DNA of 64,000 nt from Skermanella aerolata KACC 11604 (GTDB lineage: Bacteria > Pseudomonadota > Alphaproteobacteria > Azospirillales > Azospirillaceae): assembly GCF_000936425.1 (NCBI RefSeq), contig NZ_AVFK01000026.1:53769-117768 (forward strand), given 5' to 3'. Shown here one piece after another: positions 55,719 through 64,000 of this stretch (the stretch's first letter is position 1; every line of letters starts with the position of its first letter). The notes beneath the pieces are model-generated. The model saw only the letters and a list, made by a program, of their open reading frames with translations, was not told the origin of the DNA and did not search any database. Both the position numbers and the translations under genes were made by a program.

Positions 55719-56564
55719 ATGACCGCCGCCATCGACGTCAACGCCGTGCCGGCACCGCCGGTAGCGGCCCGGAAACCAGCGCTGCTCTCGGTCAACAACA
55801 TTGAGGTCGTCTACAACGACGTGATCCTGGTCCTGCGCGGCCTCAGCCTCCAGGTTCCGGAAGGCGAAATCGTGGCTTTGCTGGGCGCCAACGGGGCCGG
55901 CAAATCGACTACGCTGAAAGCCATTTCAGGCCTGCTAAAGACCGAAGACGGCGCCGTCACCCGTGGCGACATCAGCTTCGCCGGGGAAAAGATCAACGGC
56001 ATCGACCCGGACAAGATCGTCCGTCGCGGCATCTTCCAGGTGATGGAAGGCCGTCGGATCATCTCCGACATGACCTGCCTGGAGAACCTGCGGCTCGGCG
56101 CCTTCACGCGCCGGGACAATAATGTCCGCCAGGACATCGAGATGGTCTACGATTACTTCCCCCGCCTCAAGGAACGCACCGGCCTCGCGGGGTATCTCTC
56201 CGGCGGCGAGCAGCAGATGCTGGCTATCGGCCGCGCGCTGATGGCCCGGCCCAAGCTGATCCTGATGGACGAGCCTTCCATGGGCCTGTCGCCCCTGCTG
56301 GTGAAGGAAGTCTTCGCCATCATCCGCCAGATCAACCGCGACCTCGGCGTAACGATCCTGCTGGTCGAGCAGAACGCCCGCATGGCTCTCCAGGCAGCCA
56401 GCTACGGCTATATCATGGAGTCCGGCAAGGTCGTGCTCGACGGCACCGCCGAGGAACTCGCCAACAACGAGGACGTCAAGGAATTCTACCTTGGCGGCGG
56501 CGGCGAGGAACGGCGCAGCTTCAAGAACCTGAAGAGCTACAAGCGCCGGAAGCGGTGGCTGTAA
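55719..56564 (+). CDS. Branched-chain-type ABC transporter ATP-binding protein (LivF-like)
   Basis: A 281-residue ATPase completing the importer. It has Walker A GANGAGKST, the LivF-type Q-loop region IFQVMEGRRIISDMTCLENL, the signature LSGGEQQMLAIGRALM, Walker B LILMDEPSMGLSP and the switch region ILLVEQNARMALQ, where LivF proteins have QN in place of the usual histidine. The N-terminal ~25 residues and the basic C-terminal tail (SYKRRKRWL) extend beyond typical LivF. Confidence 0.93.
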   Translation: MTAAIDVNAVPAPPVAARKPALLSVNNIEVVYNDVILVLRGLSLQVPEGEIVALLGANGAGKSTTLKAISGLLKTEDGAVTRGDISFAGEKINGIDPDKIVRRGIFQVMEGRRIISDMTCLENLRLGAFTRRDNNVRQDIEMVYDYFPRLKERTGLAGYLSGGEQQMLAIGRALMARPKLILMDEPSMGLSPLLVKEVFAIIRQINRDLGVTILLVEQNARMALQAASYGYIMESGKVVLDGTAEELANNEDVKEFYLGGGGEERRSFKNLKSYKRRKRWL

Positions 56565-56611
56565 ACCTCTTCCATCCTTTAAGCCGGCTTCAGGAAATGC
56601 AGGGAACAGTC

Positions 56612-57853
56612 ATGGCGAACAGCTTCTACGACGATCTGGAAACCCGTTCGGCCGATGCGCGGGAAGCGGCGCTGCTGGCCGCCCTGCCGGAGCAGATCCA
56701 TCTCGCCCAGCGCAGCACGCCGGCCTATGGCCTCATCCTTGCGGGGATCGACCCGATGTCGATCGCCAGCCGGGAAGCCCTGGCGGCGCTGCCGGTCACC
56801 CGGAAGTCGAACCTGACGGAGTTGCAGGGCCGGGAGCCGCCGTTCGGCGGCTTCAGCGCCGTGCCGCCGGGAGGGCTCGCCCGCATCTTCGCGTCGCCCG
56901 GTCCGATCTTCGATCCGGAGGCCCGCCGGGCCGACTACTGGCGCTTCGCCCGTGCCCTGTTCGCCACCGGCCTGCGGACCGGCGATGTGCTGCATAACTG
57001 CTTCTCCTATCACTTCACCCCGGCGGGCTCGATGTTCGAGAGCGGCGCCCATGCGCTGGGCTGCGCCGTCTTCCCCGCCGGGACGGGCAATACCGAGTTG
57101 CAGGTACAGGCGATCGCGGCGGTACGGCCAGCCGCCTATGCCGGGACGCCGGACTACCTGAAGATCATTCTTGAAAAGGCCGACGAGACCGGCGCCGATC
57201 TGTCCTCGCTGCGGCTAGGACACGTCACCGGCGGCGCCTTCATGCCGGACGTCAAGCGGTTCTACCAGAACCGTGGGCTCGAGGTCTTCCAGAGCTACGG
57301 CACCGCCGACCTCGGCATGGTCGCCTATGAGAGCGCCGCTCGCGAAGGCCTGATCCTGGACGAGCACGTCATCGTCGAGATCGTCCGTCCCGGCACCGGC
57401 GATCCGGTCGCCGACGGGGAGGTCGGCGAGATCGTCGTAACGGTGCTGAACCGCGACTATCCGCTGGTCCGCTTCGCGACCGGCGACCTTTCAGCGTTCA
57501 TGCCAGGATCCAGTCCTTGCGGACGAACCAACCGGCGCATCCGCGGCTGGCTGGGCCGGGCGGATCAGACGACCAAGGTGAAGGGCATGTTCGTCCATGC
57601 CGGACAGATCGCCGACGTCCTGAAACGGCATCCGGAGGTCCTGCGCGGCCGGCTGGTCGTGGACAGGGCCGATGGCGCCGACGCCATGGTCCTGAAAGCC
57701 GAAGCGGCCGATACCGGCACCGGACTTGCCGAGTCTTTGGCGGCGAGCCTGACTTCGGTGACCAAGCTGAAAGGCGGAGTTGAAATCGTATCCCCCGGAA
57801 CTTTGCCCAACGATGGCAAGGTGATCGAGGATCTGCGCAAATACGAAGGCTAG
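56612..57853 (+). CDS. Phenylacetate-CoA ligase-like AMP-binding protein with divergent P-loop
   Basis: A 413-residue protein of the PaaK-like branch of adenylate-forming enzymes. Family landmarks are AALPVTRKSNL near the start, HNCFSYHFTPAGSMFESGAH, GHVTGGAFMPDVKRF, SYGTADLGMVAYES, YPLVRFATGDLS and the C-terminal RADQTTKVKGMFV. The usual serine/threonine-rich P-loop (SSGTTG) is replaced by FASPGPIFDP, so ATP binding may differ or be lost. The start at 56612 has CAGGGAA upstream. It closes the importer operon, 47 bases after the LivF-like gene. Confidence 0.85.
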   Translation: MANSFYDDLETRSADAREAALLAALPEQIHLAQRSTPAYGLILAGIDPMSIASREALAALPVTRKSNLTELQGREPPFGGFSAVPPGGLARIFASPGPIFDPEARRADYWRFARALFATGLRTGDVLHNCFSYHFTPAGSMFESGAHALGCAVFPAGTGNTELQVQAIAAVRPAAYAGTPDYLKIILEKADETGADLSSLRLGHVTGGAFMPDVKRFYQNRGLEVFQSYGTADLGMVAYESAAREGLILDEHVIVEIVRPGTGDPVADGEVGEIVVTVLNRDYPLVRFATGDLSAFMPGSSPCGRTNRRIRGWLGRADQTTKVKGMFVHAGQIADVLKRHPEVLRGRLVVDRADGADAMVLKAEAADTGTGLAESLAASLTSVTKLKGGVEIVSPGTLPNDGKVIEDLRKYEG

Positions 57854-57942
57854 AACTTTGGTCCGAACAAGGGCTTCGGCAGTGAACAAGGCGCCTCCCA
57901 ACGTGTTATCCACTATCACGCCTGAACTCTGTCCGGACGAGC

Positions 57943-60231
57943 ATGTATTCCTCGCACCGCCCCGAAACCTCCGGGTCTTCCCGTCAGCCTTCTCCTGAAT
58001 TCGACCGTGAAGGAGCCCGAGCCCTGGTGGAGCGATTGGCCGCATCCCAGGGTGTCGATCTTACCCCGTGCGAGCGGGAGCCGATCCATATTCCCGGCGC
58101 CATTCAGCCCCATGGAGCGCTTCTGGCGCTGCATCCCACGGACTGGGCATTGATGGCGTACAGCGCCAATGCGTCAACCACCTTCGGGATCGAACTCGGA
58201 GACTTGGGTCAGCGGCCGCTGGATACGCTGATCGGAGACACCCTGGCGGCGGAAATCCGCGAGGCTTTCGCCAAGGGCGAACTGGACGGAGCGAACCCGT
58301 TTCGCACGACCGCATGCCTGCCCGGCAATGGTGTACTGATGGATTTCGCGGTCCACAGTCATAACGGAATCATCATCGTAGAGACGGAACAGACGACCCC
58401 TGGAGATCTTCCGGCGGCACTGCCACGCACCATGGTCCGGCTGCGCGATGCTTCATCATTGGCTGAGTTGGGGCGCTTGACCGTTCAATCCATCCGCGCC
58501 CTTTCCGGTTTCGAACGCGTATTGATCTACCGCTTCGATGCGGAATGGAACGGTGAAGCCATCGCGGAGGATAAGACGCCAGATCTGGAACCGTCCTTGC
58601 TGGGCCTGCACTTCCCGGAATCAGATATTCCCCGGCAGGCACGGGAGCTTTATGCCCGGAACCACAGCCGGTTCGTCCCCGACCGCGACGCAGCGCCGGT
58701 ATCGCTGCTGTCGATAAGCGCGGATGGCGGCGCACAACCTCTGGACCTTAGCTTCGCACGGCTTCGGGCACTCTCCCCAGTCCATCTGGAGTACCATCGG
58801 AACCTCAACGTCAACGGCTCGATGTCCGTATCGGTGATGAAGCACGGCCGGCTGTGGGGTCTGGTGATCGGCCACCATAGGCAGCCGCTGCTGGTCCCGC
58901 CCGCCTTGCGTACGGCTGTCACCTTGCTGGTCGATGCCTTCGCCATGCGCCTGACCGAAGTCGAGACGGCGGCGGATTGGGACGAGCGGCGGGACCATGT
59001 GGCAACCCACGCAAGACTGCTGGAGCAGATGGCCGGCGCCGACGACTTCGTCCCGGCGCTTACCAGTGGCCCGGTGACGATGGCGCGCCTGTTCAACGCC
59101 GGCGGGGCCGCCGTGATACGGGACGGCGAAGTCCGGCTGGATGGGGGTGCTCCGCCGGCGGAAGTGGTCTTGGACATCATGGAGACGCTTCGTGCCCGGT
59201 CCAAGGAAGGGGAACCGGTGACGACCGAGCACTTGGCCGGCATTTCCAGCCGCTTCGTCCAGCATTCCGGGACCGCGAGCGGCGTGATGGCGGTCTACTT
59301 CGGCCCGGACCATCGTGACGCCCTCATGTGGTTTCGGCCGGAGGTTACGCGCACGATCACCTGGGGCGGCGATCCGTCCAAGCCGGTCAGCTTCGAAGCC
59401 GGTCAAATGCGGATACTGCCCCGGCGCTCGTTCGAACGCTGGACCGAGAGGATGCGCTGCTACTCGCAACCTTGGTCTCCCTGGACTCTGGAGATTGCCC
59501 AAAGCCTTGCGCAGACCATCGACGAAGTCATCGTCCGGCACCAGCGCAAGCTTGGCGAACTCAGCGGCAAGCTGCGGGAAATCGAGGCCCTGGCGACTGA
59601 AAAGGACGGTTTGCTGGTGCAGAAGGACATGCTGATGCGGGAGGTCAACCACCGCGTCAAGAACAGCCTGCACATGATCGCAAGCCTCCTGTCGCTCCAG
59701 GGTGACGGCATCGAGGATCCGGATACCCGGCGGCAATTTGCCGACGCCCATAACAGGGTCTCGACCGTGGCCCAGCTTCATCAGCGCCTTTATCAGACCG
59801 ATAAGCTTCAGAGCGTGGAGTTCGATCAGTATCTGCATGGACTGTGCAACGATCTGTCGAACTTCATGTTGTCTGAAGGAGAGGACTACATCCTTGAAGT
59901 TGAGGCCGATCCGGCAGAGTTCTCGACGGACAGAGCCATTCCTTTGGCCCTGATCGTCAACGAACTGGTCACGAACGCCTTTAAATACGCCTATCCTCCG
60001 GGATCCGAAGGGACCATCAGGGTATCGTTTACCAGCCGGACGGATGGGGGTTATCTTCTGGTGGTCTCTGACCAGGGAACAGGGCTGAAACCGGATTTTC
60101 AGCCGTCCCGGGGCGGGCTCGGCATGACCATCGTCACGTCGCTCTGCTTACAATTGGGGGCCAGCCTTTCTTTTGGCTCCACTACCGATGTGGGCGGCGC
60201 CAGATTTGCCGTTTCCCTGCCACCAGTGTAA
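57943..60231 (+). CDS. bphP: Bacteriophytochrome histidine kinase
   Basis: A 762-residue red/far-red photoreceptor kinase. The PAS domain carries the biliverdin-attachment cysteine C43 in TPCEREPIHIPGAIQPHG. The GAF domain has the chromophore-pocket motif FPESDIPRQAR and SPVHLEYHRNL. The PHY domain has the tongue residues MWFRPEVTRTITWGG and PRRSFERW. The output is a HisKA_2/HWE-type kinase with phospho-acceptor H570 in REVNHRVKNSLHMIASLL and an HATPase with NELVTNAFKYAY and GGLGMTIV. It is soluble. A receiver protein follows 53 bases later, its likely partner. No heme oxygenase gene for biliverdin is in the window. Confidence 0.95.
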   Translation: MYSSHRPETSGSSRQPSPEFDREGARALVERLAASQGVDLTPCEREPIHIPGAIQPHGALLALHPTDWALMAYSANASTTFGIELGDLGQRPLDTLIGDTLAAEIREAFAKGELDGANPFRTTACLPGNGVLMDFAVHSHNGIIIVETEQTTPGDLPAALPRTMVRLRDASSLAELGRLTVQSIRALSGFERVLIYRFDAEWNGEAIAEDKTPDLEPSLLGLHFPESDIPRQARELYARNHSRFVPDRDAAPVSLLSISADGGAQPLDLSFARLRALSPVHLEYHRNLNVNGSMSVSVMKHGRLWGLVIGHHRQPLLVPPALRTAVTLLVDAFAMRLTEVETAADWDERRDHVATHARLLEQMAGADDFVPALTSGPVTMARLFNAGGAAVIRDGEVRLDGGAPPAEVVLDIMETLRARSKEGEPVTTEHLAGISSRFVQHSGTASGVMAVYFGPDHRDALMWFRPEVTRTITWGGDPSKPVSFEAGQMRILPRRSFERWTERMRCYSQPWSPWTLEIAQSLAQTIDEVIVRHQRKLGELSGKLREIEALATEKDGLLVQKDMLMREVNHRVKNSLHMIASLLSLQGDGIEDPDTRRQFADAHNRVSTVAQLHQRLYQTDKLQSVEFDQYLHGLCNDLSNFMLSEGEDYILEVEADPAEFSTDRAIPLALIVNELVTNAFKYAYPPGSEGTIRVSFTSRTDGGYLLVVSDQGTGLKPDFQPSRGGLGMTIVTSLCLQLGASLSFGSTTDVGGARFAVSLPPV

Positions 60232-60284
60232 CGTGTTAGAGAATATCTTTGGAACGCGCACCGCTTCCGACGGAGTTCGACGTG

Positions 60285-60779
60285 ATGCATCCGGAACTGC
60301 ACTATCTGGCTAGCGCGGGGAGTGCCCAGGGCGGCGCTTTCATTCCTCCCGCTGCTGGAGCGGGCGCGGACAGCAAAAACATGTCGGCCGACGCCAGACT
60401 TCAGATCCTGTTGGTAGAGGACGAGGCGATCTCCGCCTTGGCGCTGAAGCGCTTGGTGGCGCGGCTCGGCCATGAGGTCTGCGCCGTGACCGCCATGGCG
60501 GAGGACGCGATCCGGCTCGCCGGGGAAATCCTGCCGGATATCATCCTGATGGACATCCGGCTTGCGGGCGAAATGGACGGCATCACGGCGGCACGCGAGA
60601 TTCGAGACCGGTTCGGGATCGGCTCGATCTTCATGACGGCCAACAGCGATCCGGCGACGCGCGCTCTCGCCGAGAACGCACAGCCGTTGGGTTTCATGGC
60701 GAAGCCTTATTCTCCGATGATGGTCAAGACGACATTAAGGCATGCCGCCGAGCAGTTGGGCCCGCAGACGCGCAACTGA
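60285..60779 (+). CDS. Single-domain response regulator, probable partner of the bacteriophytochrome
   Basis: A 164-residue protein consisting of a ~38-residue N-terminal extension and one receiver domain (residues ~40-155). The acidic pair E46/D47 is in LLVEDEAIS, the phospho-acceptor is D90 in ILMDIRLAGEMDG, and K140 is in MAKPYSP. There is no DNA-binding or enzymatic output domain, so it may act by protein contact or phosphotransfer. ATG at 60285 with GGAG upstream is favoured; ATG at the later MSADARLQ is possible and would remove the extension. It follows the phytochrome gene directly. Confidence 0.88.
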   Translation: MHPELHYLASAGSAQGGAFIPPAAGAGADSKNMSADARLQILLVEDEAISALALKRLVARLGHEVCAVTAMAEDAIRLAGEILPDIILMDIRLAGEMDGITAAREIRDRFGIGSIFMTANSDPATRALAENAQPLGFMAKPYSPMMVKTTLRHAAEQLGPQTRN

Positions 60780-60793
60780 GACCAGCGTCCGTG

Positions 60794-61888
60794 TCATTCC
60801 GCTGCCCGCTTCTCTTGGAACAGCCCTAGCAGTCCCTCGCTGGTTGCGGCACAAACGCCGCGCTCGGTGATGAGGCCGGTTACCAGCCGGGCCGGCGTCA
60901 CGTCGAAAGCGTAGTTGGCCACGGGGGAACCGTCGGGGATCACGGTTACCGTCTCGATCCGGCCATCCGCCGTCCGGCCCGTCAGGGCTGAAACCTCCGC
61001 TCCTTCCCTTTGCTCGATCGGGATTTCCCTGACGCCGTCCGCGATCGTCCAGTCTATCGTAGGTGACGGCAGTGCCACATAGAAGGGGATGCCGTTGTCG
61101 AAGGCGGCGAGCGCCTTCAGATAGGTACCGATCTTGTTGCAGACGTCGCCACGAGCGGTGGTCCGGTCGGTGCCGGTGATGCAGAGATCGACCTGACCAT
61201 GCTGCATCAAGTGTCCGCCGACATTGTCGACGATGATCGTATGGGGGACGCCGTGGCTGTTCAGTTCCCAGGCGGTCAGGCTGGCGCCCTGGTTGCGCGG
61301 TCGAGTTTCGTCGACCCAGACGTGAAGGTCGATACCATCCTCGAAGGCCTTGTATATGGGAGCGAGTGCCGTGCCCCAATCGACGGTGGCAAGCCAGCCG
61401 GCATTGCAGTGGGTCAGGATGTTGACGGGCTGGCCCGGCTTGGCTTCGGCTATGCGCCGGATCAGAGCGGCGCCGTGGCTGCCGATGGCTTCGTTGATCC
61501 CTACGTCCTCGTCGCAGACCGCCGCAGCCTCGATATAGGCGGCCTCGGCGCGCTCTCCCGTCGGCAACGAAGAAAGGCGCCGACGCATACGGTCCAGAGC
61601 CCAGCGCAAATTGATCGCCGTCGGACGAGTTGCCAGCAGCGTGTCGTAGGCGCGGTCGATGCCGTCAGGGTCCTGGCGGAGAGCCAAGGCCATGCCATAA
61701 GCCGCGGTTGCCCCGATCAGGGGAGCCCCCCTGACCAGCATGGCGGCGATGGCATGGGCGGCTTCGTCCAGGGTGGTGAGCCGGGTCGTGGCGAAGTCAT
61801 GGGGCAAGCGTGTCTGGTCGATGATTTCGACCGACCATCCATCTTCCGCCAGCCAGATCGTCCGGTACGGCTTTCCATCTATTCTCAT
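60794..61888 (-). CDS. mtnA: S-methyl-5-thioribose-1-phosphate isomerase
   Basis: A 364-residue enzyme of the methionine salvage pathway, converting methylthioribose-1-phosphate to methylthioribulose-1-phosphate. The catalytic cysteine C161 lies in [18 protein letters not shown] and the catalytic aspartate D241 in [20 protein letters not shown]. The N-terminal [12 protein letters not shown] is typical. The eIF2B-like fold is shared with regulatory subunits, but the two catalytic residues make MtnA clear. Other salvage genes are not in the window. It links functionally to the SAM-regulated metZ far to the left. Confidence 0.96.
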   Translation of the reverse strand: MRIDGKPYRTIWLAEDGWSVEIIDQTRLPHDFATTRLTTLDEAAHAIAAMLVRGAPLIGATAAYGMALALRQDPDGIDRAYDTLLATRPTAINLRWALDRMRRRLSSLPTGERAEAAYIEAAAVCDEDVGINEAIGSHGAALIRRIAEAKPGQPVNILTHCNAGWLATVDWGTALAPIYKAFEDGIDLHVWVDETRPRNQGASLTAWELNSHGVPHTIIVDNVGGHLMQHGQVDLCITGTDRTTARGDVCNKIGTYLKALAAFDNGIPFYVALPSPTIDWTIADGVREIPIEQREGAEVSALTGRTADGRIETVTVIPDGSPVANYAFDVTPARLVTGLITERGVCAATSEGLLGLFQEKRAAE

Positions 61889-61915
61889 GTCGCCCCTCGG
61901 CTCCCCTGTCCGCTG

Positions 61916-62230
61916 TTAGCCGGCGATCAACCCGCGGTCGCGGGCCAGCAGCATTATTCCGATATCGCGCCAGCAATCGACCAACTGACCTCTTCCGGCG
62001 CGCCTTAGATCGTACCCCCGCTCCAGGGCGAATTCGACCACCTTTGCGCGCCCGATCTGAGTATCGAAGTCATCCGCCACTTCTTCCCACGCATCGCTGG
62101 CGCAATCGGGACAGGCGGAGAAGAGCCCGGTGAGAACACGCTCCAACTCCTCCTCATATGCCTCACTGAACCGATCCGAACTGTGGACTTCCAACCCTTG
62201 GGTATGATCCGCAACCCGTACGACATGCAT
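61916..62230 (-). CDS. Hypothetical protein
   Basis: A 104-residue soluble protein that I do not recognise. It is acidic in its first half (FSEAYEEELERVLTGLF), then SACPDCASDAWEEVADDFDT, with two close cysteines that could bind metal. The C-terminal part (KVVEFALERGYDLRRAGRGQ then CWRDIGIMLLARDRGLI) is helical. GAGGAA lies ~6 bases before the ATG, which supports translation. It is in the same direction as mtnA and ends 27 bases upstream of it, so the two may be co-transcribed. Confidence 0.6.
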   Translation of the reverse strand: MHVVRVADHTQGLEVHSSDRFSEAYEEELERVLTGLFSACPDCASDAWEEVADDFDTQIGRAKVVEFALERGYDLRRAGRGQLVDCWRDIGIMLLARDRGLIAG

Positions 62231-62301
62231 TCCGTTGTTCCTCGTCCCATCAACAAAGCGGAGATCATGGGCAACAACGGACCGACAGCGGATTTGTTTC
62301 C

Positions 62302-62907
62302 TTAAACAGGATCTGCCTGTCGCGGACGCAGCTGATTATACCTTTCGATGAAGGCAGCCATGGCATCGTCAGGTCCAAGAGGCACGATGGCAACTTCGGC
62401 CGGCGCTGGCAGATCGTGCCAATTTACCCGGTGAGGGGCACAGAGGTCGCGGAGTTCGGTCGCAAGGCTGCGCTGGTCGGCCAGCTTGACGGCATCGTGC
62501 TGGGGATGGCTGAAGCCGAACCGGGCAGCCAACGCCGCCTTCAACGGTTCGATCGCCGCCTTGATGACTTCGCGTCCGATCCGGACTTTCCAGGGTGTCG
62601 GCCAATCCCCAGTGAAGGCTTCCTCGCTGTCGTGCATCAGGGCTTCATACTCGTATCCAGGAGGAGCGAGTTCGCTCGCCAGCACACAATGCTGCGCGAC
62701 GCTGTAGAAAGCACGCGTATTGCCGACGAAGCGGCATTGGTAGGCGAGAGGACGTGCTATGTCCTCGATGTCGAACCGGCTGAAATCCGGGTTCTCCAGA
62801 TCCAGGGTGCGGCCCGAGTAGGTCAGCATGACGGCTGTCGCTTCGGGAATGTCCAGGAGGTCGAGTTGGTCGGGATCGGTGGAGCTTCTGCGGCGGCGCG
62901 GCGGCAT
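62302..62907 (-). CDS. HD-superfamily phosphohydrolase (YfbR-like)
   Basis: A 201-residue hydrolase. A short basic, proline/arginine-rich start is followed by MLTYSGRTLDLENPDFSRFD and the metal-site region: FYSVAQHCVLASEL supplies the first histidine, and ALMHDSEEAFTGDWPTPWK carries the HD pair. This matches the YfbR/YdhR-like branch of HD-domain phosphohydrolases, some of which are 5'-deoxynucleotidases. I start at 62907 because AGAAGG lies 9 bases upstream; a start 10 codons earlier is possible. The true substrate is unknown. Confidence 0.82.
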   Translation of the reverse strand: MPPRRRRSSTDPDQLDLLDIPEATAVMLTYSGRTLDLENPDFSRFDIEDIARPLAYQCRFVGNTRAFYSVAQHCVLASELAPPGYEYEALMHDSEEAFTGDWPTPWKVRIGREVIKAAIEPLKAALAARFGFSHPQHDAVKLADQRSLATELRDLCAPHRVNWHDLPAPAEVAIVPLGPDDAMAAFIERYNQLRPRQADPV

Positions 62908-63303
62908 GGTATGGACCTTCTGGAAATCTGGATCCAACGATAGCGACTCAACAGCTTCCGGCCAAGCGCTTGAGCGATATGTAAGAAAGGGATAGCCGCC
63001 GAAGCAGGTACTATCAGCTTATCATGCGCCAGTACCCCCAAGGAATGGCTAGAAACCAACATTGCTCCATCGGTCCATTCATCAAGATTTATTTTTAAAT
63101 TGATTTTTATGGCATCTTCACAAATTGATCAAAGTTTATTTATTAACTTATCGCGGTGGTTTGTCACATGAGCACTGATACGTTAGTTAGCCAAAGAAGA
63201 GTTTGGCATGATATTCTCTGCTTCCGGACGGGATGTCCATTGTTTCCCCGTCGCCCCACTCATCTCCAGTTACTTAACAATCAAAGAGCTACGGAGTGAA
63301 GAG
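62908..63303. other. AT-rich intergenic region between the HD hydrolase and phasin genes
   Basis: 396 bases divergently placed between two genes. The part around 63080-63160 is strongly AT-rich, for example TTTATTTATTAAC. A weak TTGATC/TTATCG pair with 17-base spacing (from ~63126) is the best promoter candidate for the phasin gene, but it is not convincing. I see no gene here. Confidence 0.5.
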
Positions 63304-63891
63304 ATGGCTTTGGATAAAGAAAACGCCGGAAGCGCAGTGAAATCCGATTTTCGTGAACATAGCTCGCTGTCCGGAAATGCCTCTCGTCCCACTGTTGAAT
63401 CGGCCGAGGAAGCAGTGGACATGGCAGCGGAATTTGCCGGGCGATCCGCTACTCAGGTCGGCAAAATGTTGGACTATTCGTTCCGGGTCATGCAGGAGAC
63501 GACCAAGCACACGACGCAGAACCTGGACGTGCTGATGCAGTGCGGCACCATCGTCGCAGAAGGCTGGCAGACGATCCTTCGGGAATGGATCAGTGCCACT
63601 CAGGAGACGACACAGAAGAACATGAACGATTTTCAGGAGCTTATGCAGTGTCGTAGCATCGACACGCTCTTTTCGTATCAGAGCAATATCCTGCGCGACC
63701 GGATCGAATCAATTCAGCACAGCAATGCCCGAATTTCGGAGGTGTCCACTCAGGTCGCCAACGAAACGGCAAAGCGGATCAGTGAGATGACCGGCAGCAT
63801 CAGCTTCGGAAGCGAGCTTGTTGAACAAAGTCAAAGGAACCTTCGCCGGGCGGGGGTCGAAATAACCAGAGTCGACCGCGCCGGTGATTGA
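63304..63891 (+). CDS. Phasin-family protein, second copy
   Basis: A 195-residue mostly helical protein resembling the phasin_2 family (PHA granule-associated). It has a polar N-terminal ~40 residues, then amphipathic helices: MAAEFAGRSATQVGKMLDYS, TTQNLDVLMQCGTIVAEGWQ and DFQELMQCRSIDTLFSYQSN. The repeated LMQC-type element within the helix pair is typical of this group. The start at 63304 is preceded by GGAGTGAAGAG; an open frame to 63208 adds an unlikely leader. A strong terminator follows. It differs in sequence from the phasin at 29 kb. Confidence 0.82.
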   Translation: MALDKENAGSAVKSDFREHSSLSGNASRPTVESAEEAVDMAAEFAGRSATQVGKMLDYSFRVMQETTKHTTQNLDVLMQCGTIVAEGWQTILREWISATQETTQKNMNDFQELMQCRSIDTLFSYQSNILRDRIESIQHSNARISEVSTQVANETAKRISEMTGSISFGSELVEQSQRNLRRAGVEITRVDRAGD

Positions 63892-63911
63892 CTTACGCGA
63901 CTAAAAGAAAA

Positions 63912-63946
63912 GCCGCCCGAAAACTCGGGCGGCTTTTCTTTTTTTT
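63912..63946 (+). terminator. Intrinsic terminator after the second phasin gene
   Basis: GCCGCCCGA (63912-63920) pairs perfectly with TCGGGCGGC (63925-63933) around AAAC and is followed by TTTTCTTTTTTTT. The mirror AAAAGAAAA on the left makes it potentially bidirectional. Confidence 0.94.
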
Positions 63947-64000
63947 GGATCGAGAACGAGTGACGGTTTGGGACACAGTGGCGTCGGCTTTTCGGCTTTG

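Noticed and set aside
63947..64000. Start of another gene at the right edge
   Set aside because: The last ~50 bases after the terminator contain no start codon with a ribosome-binding site that I can support.

Overview
The window is a gene-dense, GC-rich stretch of chromosome. It looks like an alphaproteobacterium, most plausibly from the Rhodospirillales / Azospirillum-Skermanella side. The reasons are a SAM-II type riboswitch in front of metZ, a MucR/Ros regulator, ornithine-lipid genes (olsB-olsA), two phasin-family proteins, an extended PstA, and a bacteriophytochrome with a HisKA_2/HWE-type kinase. The placement is inferred from gene content and was not tested by any search. I saw no rRNA, tRNA, CRISPR array, prophage or IS element.

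Layout. 1-900: the tail of a ThiF/MoeB-type enzyme overlapping a DsrE-family gene. 1.0-5.1 kb: a large chemoreceptor and a pentapeptide-repeat protein, divergent. 5.1-12.9 kb, minus strand: a phosphate regulon, phoR / pstS-pstC-pstA-pstB-phoU-phoB. It has a clear Pho box before pstS, a long hairpin between pstS and pstC, and a palindromic repeat between pstB and phoU. 13-18.7 kb: maeB, a small lipoprotein, an APC permease, a ccdAB toxin-antitoxin pair with its own promoter/operator, and a stress-type membrane protein. 18.7-24.6 kb: mutS, a lipoprotein, a second-type ftsH, and a Uma2 protein. 24.6-28.9 kb: a SAM-II riboswitch with metZ, then a NitT/TauT-type ABC importer with a promoter and a large palindrome. 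28.9-36.1 kb: a phasin, olsB-olsA, mucR, a TusA-like protein, tsaB-rimI, a VanX-type dipeptidase, a deacetylase-like protein lacking its zinc histidines, and a RES/Xre toxin-antitoxin pair. 36.1-40.8 kb: a NifU-like Fe-S protein, an adenylate/guanylate cyclase, a TSUP transporter / TIGR02186 / UspA operon, and a HAD phosphatase. 40.9-48.6 kb: both aconitases (acnB and acnA) in the same orientation, separated by a small low-GC coiled-coil gene with a near-consensus promoter, a second TSUP transporter and an unknown protein. 49.1-57.9 kb: a seven-gene operon combining a complete branched-chain-type ABC importer with two acyl-CoA-ligase-like proteins. 57.9-64 kb: a bacteriophytochrome, a response regulator, mtnA, two small or hydrolase genes and a phasin.

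How the parts fit. The pst-pho block is a self-contained phosphate sensing and uptake unit. metZ (riboswitch-controlled), mtnA, the TSUP transporters and the TauT-type importer form a loose sulfur/methionine theme. The Liv-type operon looks like an uptake-plus-CoA-activation system for an unidentified organic acid.

Most worth follow-up: a family of about 60-bp nested palindromes present three times in intergenic positions; the deacetylase pseudoenzyme translationally coupled to a short RES/Xre antitoxin; the small 44.2-kb gene with an operator-like repeat inside its promoter; the 37-bp palindrome abutting the importer promoter; and the second ligase of the Liv-type operon, which lacks the normal adenylation P-loop.
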